A stretch of DNA of 64,000 bases from Natronosalvus halobius (GTDB lineage Archaea; Halobacteriota; Halobacteria; Halobacteriales; Natrialbaceae): contig NZ_CP099997.1 in the NCBI RefSeq assembly GCF_024138145.1, forward strand, positions 3,410,001-3,474,000, in the 5' to 3' direction. The position numbers and the translations under genes are program-made. The first letter of the stretch is position 1; each line of letters begins with the position of its first letter. The notes under the pieces were generated by a model. It searched no databases and was not told the origin of the DNA. It was given only the letters and a program-made list of their open reading frames with translations. Below, piece after piece: positions 23,836 through 31,003 of this stretch.

Positions 23836-25095
23836 ATGGGAAAATGGCAACGCCGTTCCTTCCTCGCAACTGGTGCAGTACTGTCGACCGGCGTCGGACT
23901 CGCCTCGTCCGGGGCGGGAGACGCCGACGACGGTGACGACCCCTCCAATGTCGACGGATCACTCGACGCGAAGCTTCCGGACTCGACTCGCCAACCGAAC
24001 TCCGATATGAACGAAGACTGGGCATCCTACCGCGGCGACGCGGGACAGACCAGGTGCATCGCCGACGGACACGACTTCGATGGAGACGCACTCGCCCCTG
24101 TCTGGTCGGTCGACCACGACGGCTCGGTCGCCGTCGCCGACGACACGGTGTACACTTCGACCGCCGACGGCGTCGTTGCACTGGACGCCGAGGACGGGAC
24201 ACTCGTCTGGGAGAACACGGATGTCCTCGCGCACGACCCCGCGGTCGCCGGCGGAGTGGTCTGTCTGACCACCGACGAGGGCGTCGTGGCGCTCGACCGA
24301 TCCGACGGCGCCGTCCGCTGGGAGGCATCCTTCGATCCGGCGGACTCGGTTACCCGGCACGCAGTGGCCTACGACGCCGCGTTCGTCGTCGTCGATGGAA
24401 CCCTCTACGCCCTCGAGGTCGACGACGGCTCGATTCGGTGGGAACGGGAGTCGGTCGCACTCGAGTCACCCGCCAGCCCGGACGGGTCGTTCGAGTTCTC
24501 CAGGGCCCCCGCCGCGGCGAACGGCGTCGTCTACGCCGCGACCCAACGAACCGTCCTCGCACTGGAGCCCCAAACTGGGGACGAAGTCTGGCGAAAGGAG
24601 GAAGTCTATCAGGACGTCGAAAGCCCGATCCACGCGAACGAGAGCGCGGTCGTCGTCGACTGGTGGTCGGACCTCGAGCAGGGCGTACACGATCCGCAGA
24701 CGGGCGAAGTGAGAGGCCTGATCACGTCGGAGACGGACCACGAGGTCTCAATCGGCGAGGACATGTACACCACCGGTGACATCTTCAACCTCTACGGCGG
24801 TTCTCTCGAGGATTGCGAGCACGAGTGGGAGGTCCCCTGTGAATACAACGCCGGACAGGCCGTTATCAGCGGCGAGACCGTCTACGTCTACTTCGGACGT
24901 GCCGAAGGGGATACGGGCGACTACGACCAGGAACTCGCCGCCCTGGACAAGGACGACGGAACCGAGAAGTGGGCTATTTCGAAGGACGATGCCCCTATCG
25001 GGTACGTTCGGGCGATCAGCGGCGACACGCTGTACGTCGATCACGAGGGAGACCTGGTCGCGTTCAGGGAGGGTGCGCCCGACGACGGCTGCTGA
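23836..25095 (+). CDS. Secreted PQQ-binding-like beta-propeller protein (Tat substrate)
   Basis: A 419-residue exported protein. The N-terminus MGKWQRRSFLATGAVLS is a twin-arginine signal (RRSFL); no lipobox cysteine follows, so release or another anchoring is expected. The mature part has repeated propeller blades with the motif LDxxDGxxxWE: LDAEDGTLVWE, LDRSDGAVRWE, LEVDDGSIRWE, LEPQTGDEVWR and LDKDDGTEKWA. Such proteins resemble PQQ-dependent dehydrogenases or BamB-type scaffolds but lack their catalytic residues. An upstream ATG at 23815 is in frame, but the 23836 start gives a better-positioned signal peptide. Substrate and partner are unknown. Confidence 0.85.
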   Translation: MGKWQRRSFLATGAVLSTGVGLASSGAGDADDGDDPSNVDGSLDAKLPDSTRQPNSDMNEDWASYRGDAGQTRCIADGHDFDGDALAPVWSVDHDGSVAVADDTVYTSTADGVVALDAEDGTLVWENTDVLAHDPAVAGGVVCLTTDEGVVALDRSDGAVRWEASFDPADSVTRHAVAYDAAFVVVDGTLYALEVDDGSIRWERESVALESPASPDGSFEFSRAPAAANGVVYAATQRTVLALEPQTGDEVWRKEEVYQDVESPIHANESAVVVDWWSDLEQGVHDPQTGEVRGLITSETDHEVSIGEDMYTTGDIFNLYGGSLEDCEHEWEVPCEYNAGQAVISGETVYVYFGRAEGDTGDYDQELAALDKDDGTEKWAISKDDAPIGYVRAISGDTLYVDHEGDLVAFREGAPDDGC

Positions 25096-25271
25096 CGACT
25101 TCGAACACCCGTTTTGCACCTCCAGACCCGACTCGTCATCGATTTCCTCGATCCTGGCCCCCGACTTGTCAACGAATCCCTCGGTACTGACCTCGATTTT
25201 GACTCCGGCTTCACTCTTTGCCTCGAGCGAACCGCTGACGTATTTCTGTCTGGCGCTCCTATCTCGAGACG

Positions 25272-25643
25272 ATGCCGGAGAGTCCGTTCGACGTCGAGAT
25301 TCGTATCGGAGAGATCGTCCGTGCGGAGTCGTTTCCCGAGGCGCGAAAGCCGCACATGACGAAACTGTGGATCGACATCGGTTCCGGTTCCGATTCCGAT
25401 TCCGATTCAGACACCGGTGACGATTTCGTTCGATCGGCCGGCCAGCACGACTACCACTACGATCCTAAGGAACTGATCGGTCGCCGGGTTCTCTGTGCGA
25501 CGAACCTCGGGAGCGTTCGCATCGCCGGGTTCAAATCCGAGGTTCTCACCGTAGGCGTTCCGAGCGACGAGGGATACCCCGTGCTCGTGACCCCCGACTC
25601 CGAAGTTGACGCGGACGTGCCACTTGGCGGCGTCCTCTACTGA
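25272..25643 (+). CDS. CsaA-like tRNA-binding domain protein
   Basis: A 123-residue OB-fold protein of the CsaA / Trbp111 family, which binds tRNA and may act as a chaperone. It begins FDVEIRIGEIVRAESFPEARKP and ends with GRRVLCATNLGSVRIAGFKSEVLTVGVP, both characteristic. Between them, at ~residues 39-53, a Ser-Asp repeat (GSGSDSDSDSDTGDD) interrupts the loop after LWIDIG, where canonical CsaA has no insertion. The fold should tolerate a loop insertion. Stands alone between the PQQ and DUF5799-like genes. Confidence 0.8.
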   Translation: MPESPFDVEIRIGEIVRAESFPEARKPHMTKLWIDIGSGSDSDSDSDTGDDFVRSAGQHDYHYDPKELIGRRVLCATNLGSVRIAGFKSEVLTVGVPSDEGYPVLVTPDSEVDADVPLGGVLY

Positions 25644-25695
25644 CCCTCGAGCGGCGGAGGGAAACCCTGATACTGTCGTCGCCTAATTGTCACGC

Positions 25696-26139
25696 ATGGG
25701 AACCGAGTGGACCGACCGGATCGTCAGCGAGCGCATGACCGTCGACCGGGAGTTCTCGACGCGGGTCCAGAGCTCGCGCTTTTCGAGCCAGGAGTGGAGC
25801 CTAATTATGACCGCGACCGAGTTCGAAATCGAGAACCCAGAAGACCTCGAAACCGCGCGCATGGTCGCCAATACCGACAAGATCGACCAGATCCTGCCGG
25901 AACTCGAGAACGTCCGCTCTCAGGTCGGCGCGATGGGCGGTGCCCCAGGGGGTAGCAACGACTCGGGCGGGGGCGTGCTCGATTCGATCAAGGGCGCCCT
26001 CGGGATGGGCGGTGAAAGCTCTCACGACGCCGAACGCGAGGCTGCCGAGGCGCTCACCCAGGAGTACGCCGAGAAACTGCAGGCCCGCCTCGAGGAAAAC
26101 GGCCGCTGGGAGGGGATCTGTGCGACTGCGGCGGAGTGA
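25696..26139 (+). CDS. Haloarchaeal conserved protein (DUF5799-like)
   Basis: A 147-residue acidic protein. Recognisable haloarchaeal family features are the N-terminal WTDRIVSERMTVDREFSTRV, ENPEDLETARMVANTD and the C-terminal amphipathic helix AEALTQEYAEKLQARLEENGRW. A Gly/Ser-rich linker (GGAPGGSNDSGGG) joins the halves. Function is unknown; the helical C-terminus suggests a protein interaction role. The ATG at 25696 is chosen over a TTG nine bases earlier. Confidence 0.7.
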   Translation: MGTEWTDRIVSERMTVDREFSTRVQSSRFSSQEWSLIMTATEFEIENPEDLETARMVANTDKIDQILPELENVRSQVGAMGGAPGGSNDSGGGVLDSIKGALGMGGESSHDAEREAAEALTQEYAEKLQARLEENGRWEGICATAAE

Positions 26140-26184
26140 CGCCGCTCGAGTGGCTCGCCTCGGTGCGCGCGTCGCTCCGTCGAA

Positions 26185-26328
26185 TCAATCGCCCGCGTGA
26201 AACAGCGTTCGCTCACTCGACTCGTAGATGTTGATCAGTTCGATCACGAGTTCGTCGTAGGACTCGTCTTCGATCCGCAGAGCATCCAGCCGCTCGATGG
26301 TTTTCTCGTCGAGTTCGACCTGGGGCAT
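26185..26328 (-). CDS. Small RHH/VapB-like protein (DUF7557-like)
   Basis: A 47-residue protein read on the minus strand from the ATG at 26328 (MPQVELDEKTIERLDAL). The predicted strand-helix-helix layout (VELDEKTIERLDALR, ESYDELVIELINIYE) resembles ribbon-helix-helix DNA-binding antitoxins. No toxin gene is adjacent. It is divergent from the next gene over a ~70-bp shared promoter region with an AT-rich element (ataaag and ttaagg at ~26353-26375). Too short for most ORF callers, but clearly patterned. Confidence 0.65.
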   Translation of the reverse strand: MPQVELDEKTIERLDALRIEDESYDELVIELINIYESSERTLFHAGD

Positions 26329-26397
26329 GGTCGACGGTTCGATGCCGACGGCAATAAAGGCACAGTACCTTTAAGGTTGCCCGCCAAGGGACAGTCG

Positions 26398-26694
26398 ATG
26401 ACAGACGACATCGAGACGACCACGTTTTCGATCGAAGCCGACGACGGAGACGCCGACACCGACGAGGTCACGCTCCCGACCGGCCTGGTCGACCTCCTCG
26501 CGGAGGAGGGTCAGGGTGAGGCCGAGACCGTCGCGGACATCACCCTGCTCTCGTTCGCGAGCCGCGCCCACCACCTCGTCCACCACGGCGAGGATCCAGG
26601 CGAGGACCTCGAGGCCCAGGAGGAGCGCGTCATGGACCTCTTCGAGGAGCGCTTCGGCGTCTCGTTCGCGGAAGCGACGGGCCACCACCACTGA
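26398..26694 (+). CDS. Small acidic conserved haloarchaeal protein (DUF7545-like)
   Basis: A 98-residue acidic protein: FSIEADDGDADTDEVTLPTGLVDLLAEE, then ADITLLSFASRAHHLVHHGEDPGEDL, ending with VMDLFEERFGVSFAEATGHHH. The histidine-rich C-terminus and HHLVHH could bind a metal. I recognise only a resemblance to an uncharacterised haloarchaeal family. ATG at 26398 follows a weak TATA-like element (tttaagg). Confidence 0.6.
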   Translation: MTDDIETTTFSIEADDGDADTDEVTLPTGLVDLLAEEGQGEAETVADITLLSFASRAHHLVHHGEDPGEDLEAQEERVMDLFEERFGVSFAEATGHHH

Positions 26695-26749
26695 GGCGGC
26701 GCTCGAGCTCGGGCGGCCTCGAGCCGATTTTCGCGTTTTCGACACTACT

Positions 26750-26839
26750 CTCGAGCCGTGTTGCCACCTCGAGCCGTGTTGCCACCTCGAGCCGTGTTGC
26801 CGCCTCGAGCCGTGTTGCCGCCTCGAGCCGTGTTGCCGC
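26750..26839. repeat. 18-bp tandem repeat, five copies
   Basis: Five head-to-tail copies of ctcgagccgtgttgccac/gc start at 26750, 26768, 26786, 26804 and 26822, with only the penultimate base varying (a or g). They lie in the ~270-bp spacer between the DUF7545-like gene and the bioY operator. In one frame they read LEPCCR repeated, but the reading frame has no start or partner and the repeat is taken as non-coding. Confidence 0.85.
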
Positions 26840-26924
26840 CTCGAGCTACGTCACCGGCGATTCTGCCGACGGCTCGAGTCTCGAGGGACCGAGATTCGGA
26901 GACGGTACTCGTATGACGACGGAC

Positions 26925-26952
26925 GTAAACCGAAGAATTAAATCGGGTTTAC
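26925..26952. promoter_or_regulatory. BirA-box-like operator over the bioY TATA box
   Basis: GTAAACC (26925-26931), 14 nt, GGTTTAC (26946-26952) is a perfect 7+7 inverted repeat. The known biotin-repressor (BirA) box in bacteria and archaea has the form TTGTAAACC-N14/15-GGTTTACAA, so arms and spacing agree. The spacer contains TTAAAT (26938-26943), a TATA element about 27 bp ahead of the bioY ATG at 26967. A repressor here would block TBP binding. The match to the consensus is from memory; the repeat itself is read directly. Confidence 0.8.
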
Positions 26953-26966
26953 GAGTGACTCGAGGT

Positions 26967-27548
26967 ATGGCTACGTCAACCGAAAACGTCGACCTCGTCG
27001 GCGGCGACGTCGTGCGTTCGTTCGCTCGAGCTGCCCTGTTAGCGGTGTTGATCGGCGCGAGCGCCTACGTATCGATTCCACTGCCGGTTTCGCCGGTCCC
27101 GTTCACGCTCCAGGTGTTGTTCGTCTTCCTCGCAGGACTGGTGCTCGGGCCCGTCTGGGGCGCCGTCTCGATGGTGCTGTACCTCGCCGCCGGTGCGATC
27201 GGCGTTCCCGTCTTCGCAGGGGGCGTAGGCGGCGTCGGTCACCTGTTCGGCTACACCGGGGGATACCTCTGGTCGTACCCGATCGCGGCGTTCGTTATCG
27301 GCCTCCTCGTCCACCAGGGCTGGCGGGTTCGAGACCCCGCGACGATACAGAAAACGACGCTCGCCGCGGCGCTGCTGGTTGGCCTCGGTATCATCTACGG
27401 CCTCGGCGTCCCGTGGCTCGCCTGGGTCCAGAGCCTCTCGTTGGCCGAGGCGGCCATCATCGGCATGGCGTACTACGTTCCCCTCGACCTCGTAAAACTC
27501 GCCGCCGCGATCGCGATCGTTCGGAGCGAACGGATTCCCGTCGCCTAG
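26967..27548 (+). CDS. bioY: Biotin ECF transporter substrate-binding component BioY
   Basis: A 193-residue membrane protein with about six helices. The BioY signature is visible: ASAYVSIPLPVSPVPFTLQVLFVFLAGLVLG, the VSMVLYLAAGAIGVPVFAGG segment and HLFGYTGGYLWSYP. The ATG at 26967 is at the position of the predicted transcript start, so the mRNA should be leaderless. It is the first gene of bioY-bioM-bioN and would form an energy-coupling-factor transporter for biotin uptake. Regulation by a BirA-like repressor through the overlapping inverted repeat is inferred. Confidence 0.93.
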   Translation: MATSTENVDLVGGDVVRSFARAALLAVLIGASAYVSIPLPVSPVPFTLQVLFVFLAGLVLGPVWGAVSMVLYLAAGAIGVPVFAGGVGGVGHLFGYTGGYLWSYPIAAFVIGLLVHQGWRVRDPATIQKTTLAAALLVGLGIIYGLGVPWLAWVQSLSLAEAAIIGMAYYVPLDLVKLAAAIAIVRSERIPVA

Positions 27549-27551
27549 TCG

Positions 27552-28280
27552 ATGATCGAATTTCGCGACGTTCGCTACGAGATCGAGGGCGTCACCGTCC
27601 TCGAGTCCATCTCGCTCGAGATCGGGAGCGACGAGTTTGTCGTCCTCGCGGGGGCGAACGGGAGCGGGAAGACGACGCTCCTGCGTCACTGCAACGGTCT
27701 GCTGACGCCGACGACGGGGACGGTCCTCGTCGATGGCACGCCGGTCACCGACGACCTCGTGGCCGCCCGCACGGCCGTGGGAATGGTCTTCCAGCACCCA
27801 CGAGACCAGTTCGTCGCCGCCACGGTCGGCGCGGACGTCGCGTTCGGACCCGAGAACCTCGGCCTGGAGCGGGCCGAAATCGATCGCCGTGTAGCGGACG
27901 CGCTCGAAGCCGTCCGACTCGAGGGTCGCGAGGCCGGCCGAATCCACACTCTCTCTGGGGGCGAACAGTCCCGCGTCGCCATCGCGGGCGCGCTCGCGAT
28001 GGAGCCGACCCACCTCGTCCTGGATGAACCGTTCACCGGCCTCGACGACCCTGCCCGGCGGGCCGTCCTCGAGCGCCTGGCTGCCCTCTCCCGGCAGGGA
28101 ACCGGAATCGTCCTCGCAACCCACGACCTGCGGGACGTCCTCGAACTGGCCGACCGGGTGATCGTTATGCGAAACGGCGCGATCGCGATCGATAAACCAC
28201 CGGCCGACGCTCGCGATTCTCTCGAGGGCGAATCATTTGCCGTTCGCGCGCCCGGCAGCGGTTCGCGAGTCGGGGACTGA
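27552..28280 (+). CDS. bioM: Biotin ECF transporter ATPase BioM (CbiO-type)
   Basis: A 242-residue ABC ATPase. Walker A is GANGSGKTTLL (~38-48), the Q-loop is MVFQHPRDQFVAATVGADVAFGPENLG (typical ECF A-component), the signature motif is LSGGEQSRVAIAGAL and Walker B is LVLDEPFTGLD. Four bases separate it from bioY and six from bioN, consistent with an operon. It powers BioY-mediated biotin uptake. A role with other S components in the cell is possible. Confidence 0.92.
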   Translation: MIEFRDVRYEIEGVTVLESISLEIGSDEFVVLAGANGSGKTTLLRHCNGLLTPTTGTVLVDGTPVTDDLVAARTAVGMVFQHPRDQFVAATVGADVAFGPENLGLERAEIDRRVADALEAVRLEGREAGRIHTLSGGEQSRVAIAGALAMEPTHLVLDEPFTGLDDPARRAVLERLAALSRQGTGIVLATHDLRDVLELADRVIVMRNGAIAIDKPPADARDSLEGESFAVRAPGSGSRVGD

Positions 28281-28286
28281 CGATCG

Positions 28287-28991
28287 ATGCTCGGTTACGA
28301 ACCCGACGACACGCTCGCCCACCGCCTCGATCCGCGGTCGAAACTCGCCGTCCAGATCGGGTTCTCCGTCGCGGCGCTGGCTCACCTCTCGCCGCGACTG
28401 CTCGCGGCACTCACCGTCCTCGCGGTGGGGTTCCTGTGGTCTGCGGACGTTTCGCCGCTTCGTGCGCTCGTCGCCTACCGGTTCGCGCTGCCGTTTCTGC
28501 TCGCGGCCCCGGTCGTCGCTGCGCTCTCTCTCGGCCCGCCCTGGCTCGAGCCTGGCGACGCGATCGAGCCGATGCTTGCGAGCTACCGCGTCCTGTTGAT
28601 CGTCCTCGTCAGCGCCGCCTACGTGCGCTCGACGCCGGTTCGCGCCTCTCGGGCGGCTATCCAGCGAACGATTCCGGGGAAACCCGGCCAGGTGCTGGGA
28701 ATGGGCGTCGCGCTCGTCTTTCGGTTTCTCCCCGTGCTCCGGGCCGATCTGCGGTCAATCCGGGACGCCTCTGCGGCTCGACTGGGGACCGAACGGGGCT
28801 TGCTCGAGCGGGTAACCCACCTCGGGGTGACGGCCCTCGAGCGAGCGTTCCTCCGGGCCGACCGACTGGCGATCGCAATGCAGGCGCGGTGTTTCGCCTG
28901 GAACCCGACGCTCCCGGAACTCGCGCTCACACGACTCGACGTGCCAGCGTTCGGGCTTGCCGTCGCGCTAACGGTATCGGCGTTCCTCTAG
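28287..28991 (+). CDS. bioN: Biotin ECF transporter transmembrane component BioN (EcfT)
   Basis: A 234-residue EcfT-family protein with 4-5 hydrophobic segments. The conserved HRLDPRSKL near the N-terminus and the cytoplasmic coupling motifs SIRDASAARLGTERG and DRLAIAMQARCFAW link it to the ATPase. The last gene of the biotin transporter operon; its stop overlaps the convergent lipoate-ligase gene by 4 bp, so the transcripts would run into one another. Confidence 0.9.
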   Translation: MLGYEPDDTLAHRLDPRSKLAVQIGFSVAALAHLSPRLLAALTVLAVGFLWSADVSPLRALVAYRFALPFLLAAPVVAALSLGPPWLEPGDAIEPMLASYRVLLIVLVSAAYVRSTPVRASRAAIQRTIPGKPGQVLGMGVALVFRFLPVLRADLRSIRDASAARLGTERGLLERVTHLGVTALERAFLRADRLAIAMQARCFAWNPTLPELALTRLDVPAFGLAVALTVSAFL

Positions 28992-29698
28992 GCGTCGAGT
29001 TCCTCGAGAATGCGTTCCCGCTCGCCGACGAGTGCCGACTCGAGGACGCGCCGCACCCGTTCGGGAGAGACGGCCGAGCCGTCTGTGACACCACCCACTG
29101 ATTTCGGATCGAACGCCACCTCGAGCGCGTCGTAGACGGCCTCGAGGACGTCTCGGATTTCGTTGCTTGCCTCGACGAGCAGAATGCCCGAGACGAGGGC
29201 GGCGTCGCTCGTCACTCGCTGGGCGATGCCGACGACCTTGCGACGCGTCCCGCCCGCCTCGAGCGAGAGGGAGTGGGCCCCCGGACAGAAGGAGTCGTCG
29301 GGCTCGCCGCGAATCGGTTCGACGCCGAGGGCTGCGAGGGCCGATTCGACATCGGCCGTGAGCCGTTCGTAGCGCTCGTCGGTCCCTCGCCGAAAGTCCG
29401 CGACGGGTTCGGCGCGGGCGAACGCCATCACCTGAACGCCGTCGTAGGCGACCGCTCGACCGCCGACGTTGCGCTCGACCGGTGGGAACCCGCGTTCGTC
29501 GGCGGCCTCGCGGGCCCGTTCGTACCCCTCGCGGCGGGCGTCGCGGCGGCCGAACGCGACCTGTTTGTGGGGCGTCCAGACGCGAACCGCCGGTCGTCCC
29601 GCGGCGGCGATCTCCAGGAGCCGTTCGCTCGCCGCACGGTCGGCGTCGATGGTCGGCTTCCGGCCCCGGAGGACGCAAACCGGCGGAGTCGCTGGCAT
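28988..29698 (-). CDS. Lipoate/octanoate protein ligase family (BPL_LplA_LipB fold)
   Basis: A 236-residue ligase-fold enzyme for attaching lipoate or octanoate to dehydrogenase E2 subunits or GcvH. Seen are PAVRVWTPHKQVAFGRRDARREGYE near residues 36-58, PPVERNVGGRAVAYDG (a divergent form of the RRxxGGG motif), and TRRKVVGIAQRV, where the lysine is at the expected catalytic position. The C-terminal accessory domain of full LplA is absent. It converges on bioN with 4-bp overlap. The same fold is used by biotin ligases, but the sequence lacks the GRGRxxR of BirA. Confidence 0.8.
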   Translation of the reverse strand: MPATPPVCVLRGRKPTIDADRAASERLLEIAAAGRPAVRVWTPHKQVAFGRRDARREGYERAREAADERGFPPVERNVGGRAVAYDGVQVMAFARAEPVADFRRGTDERYERLTADVESALAALGVEPIRGEPDDSFCPGAHSLSLEAGGTRRKVVGIAQRVTSDAALVSGILLVEASNEIRDVLEAVYDALEVAFDPKSVGGVTDGSAVSPERVRRVLESALVGERERILEELDA

Positions 29699-29752
29699 AC
29701 CCGGAGCGTGGAGTCGAACTATCTAAATTCCCGCGACTCCGATTTGCGGTCG

Positions 29753-30649
29753 ATGGACACGCCGGGACCGGTCGCGCTGGGCCCGTCGGTGCTCGAGCGC
29801 TACGCTCGCTTCTCGCTGTACAATTCGCCGTACCCCGCCCACAACCGGGGCTGTGCGATCGACCTCTATCCCGGGACGCTCCAGGACGGCCGGACGACCG
29901 CGGCGCCGAGCCCCGTCTCGGGGACCGTCCTCGAGACGCGAACCGTCCGAGCGCCTTCGAAACCGTACGCGGCCGATCACGACCATCTGATCCTCCTCGA
30001 GTGCGACGAGCCGTTCGCTGGATTGATCGCCAGAATCCTCCACGTCGACCCGTCCGTCGAGGCGGGCGAGACGGTCGAGGCGGGCGAGTCGCTGGGTCGG
30101 CTCGTCCGGGCCGGCTTCTTCGCCCCCTGGGTCGACAACCACCTCCACGTCGGCTTTCGCCGACCAGACCAGAACCTCGACCGGGCGTCGGGATCGCTCC
30201 CGCTGGCGCTCGACCTGGAGGTTCGGCCGCTCGCGTGGGACGGCGCCGGAACGGTGGTCGACGTCGGCGAGACGTACGCCGTGCTCGACGCCCCGGCGCA
30301 TCCGTCTCCTGGAGCGGCGTTCGTCGGCATCGCGGCGGACGACGGCGGCGTCCTGGACGGTGGGATGCCCCACTACGAGGGTGGAGGCGTCCTCGGCTCC
30401 GCTGCCAAGTCCGATGTTCGACTCGGTGGAATCCGACTCGGCACACTCGACGACGGCGGTCGAACCGTCGACTGGGATCGCCTCACGGTAACCGTCGACG
30501 GCACGCCGATTACCGGACTCTCGTTCTTCTGTGCGCGCGACGCCGACTTCGGCGCGAAGCTCATCTGTCCGGACCAGGACCTCGTCGTGGGCTCCCAGGT
30601 CGCAGTCGAGATCCGAAATGGTAGTTTCGGCGCCAACAGAAAGGGTTAG
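29753..30649 (+). CDS. M23/lysostaphin-like fold protein, haloarchaeal
   Basis: A 298-residue protein with no signal peptide. The motifs HNRGCAIDLY (~residues 30-39) and HLHVGFR (~130) match the H-x(n)-D and HxH zinc-site pattern of M23 (LytM-type) peptidases, with intervening beta strands (PSPVSGTVLETRTV and GETVEAGESLG). A C-terminal half of unknown type follows (VGIAADDGGVLDGGMPHYE, CARDADFGAKLICPDQD). Archaea have no murein, so another substrate or a non-enzymatic, lipoyl-like beta-barrel role is likely. It is divergent from the lipoate ligase. The call rests on motif spacing, not a database match. Confidence 0.5.
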   Translation: MDTPGPVALGPSVLERYARFSLYNSPYPAHNRGCAIDLYPGTLQDGRTTAAPSPVSGTVLETRTVRAPSKPYAADHDHLILLECDEPFAGLIARILHVDPSVEAGETVEAGESLGRLVRAGFFAPWVDNHLHVGFRRPDQNLDRASGSLPLALDLEVRPLAWDGAGTVVDVGETYAVLDAPAHPSPGAAFVGIAADDGGVLDGGMPHYEGGGVLGSAAKSDVRLGGIRLGTLDDGGRTVDWDRLTVTVDGTPITGLSFFCARDADFGAKLICPDQDLVVGSQVAVEIRNGSFGANRKG

Positions 30650-30675
30650 GTCGCTCGAGATACTGATGGCCGGTA

Positions 30676-30906
30676 ATGGCTGCACTGAATACGGATGTCG
30701 TCCTCGAAATGGCGACGCTGCTACTTTACTCACTGATCGCGGCCGCCTTGACGGTGGCCGGGGCCGCCGCGGAGCTGCTGAGCGTCCAGAATCTCGGCGC
30801 CGGTGAACTGTCCGTGGCCGTCTGGGCGGGAGTGCTCGGATTCGTCCTGCTGTACGCCGGTCTCTACGGCATCGGCTACCAGAAACTGCTGGTTCGAGTG
30901 ATCTGA
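30676..30906 (+). CDS. Small two-helix membrane protein (DUF8151-like)
   Basis: A 76-residue protein with two hydrophobic helices (LLLYSLIAAALTVAGAAAELL and VWAGVLGFVLLYAGLYGIGYQ). Each has small residues suggesting helix packing. It follows the M23-like gene by 26 bp and may be cotranscribed. Function unknown; similar short proteins occur next to unrelated genes in haloarchaea. Confidence 0.65.
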   Translation: MAALNTDVVLEMATLLLYSLIAAALTVAGAAAELLSVQNLGAGELSVAVWAGVLGFVLLYAGLYGIGYQKLLVRVI

Positions 30907-31003
30907 GTCGCCTCTTGCTTCGCCGATCGATCGTCGACTGACGAGCGACGGCGTTCTCGTCGCCGATCCCTGGTCCGAAAACCCTACCGATCAGACAACG
31001 CCG

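Noticed and set aside
26516-26941. LEPCCR-repeat protein across the 18-bp repeats
   Set aside because: Out of frame with the preceding gene, no promoter or start of its own, and the repeat is intergenic in position.
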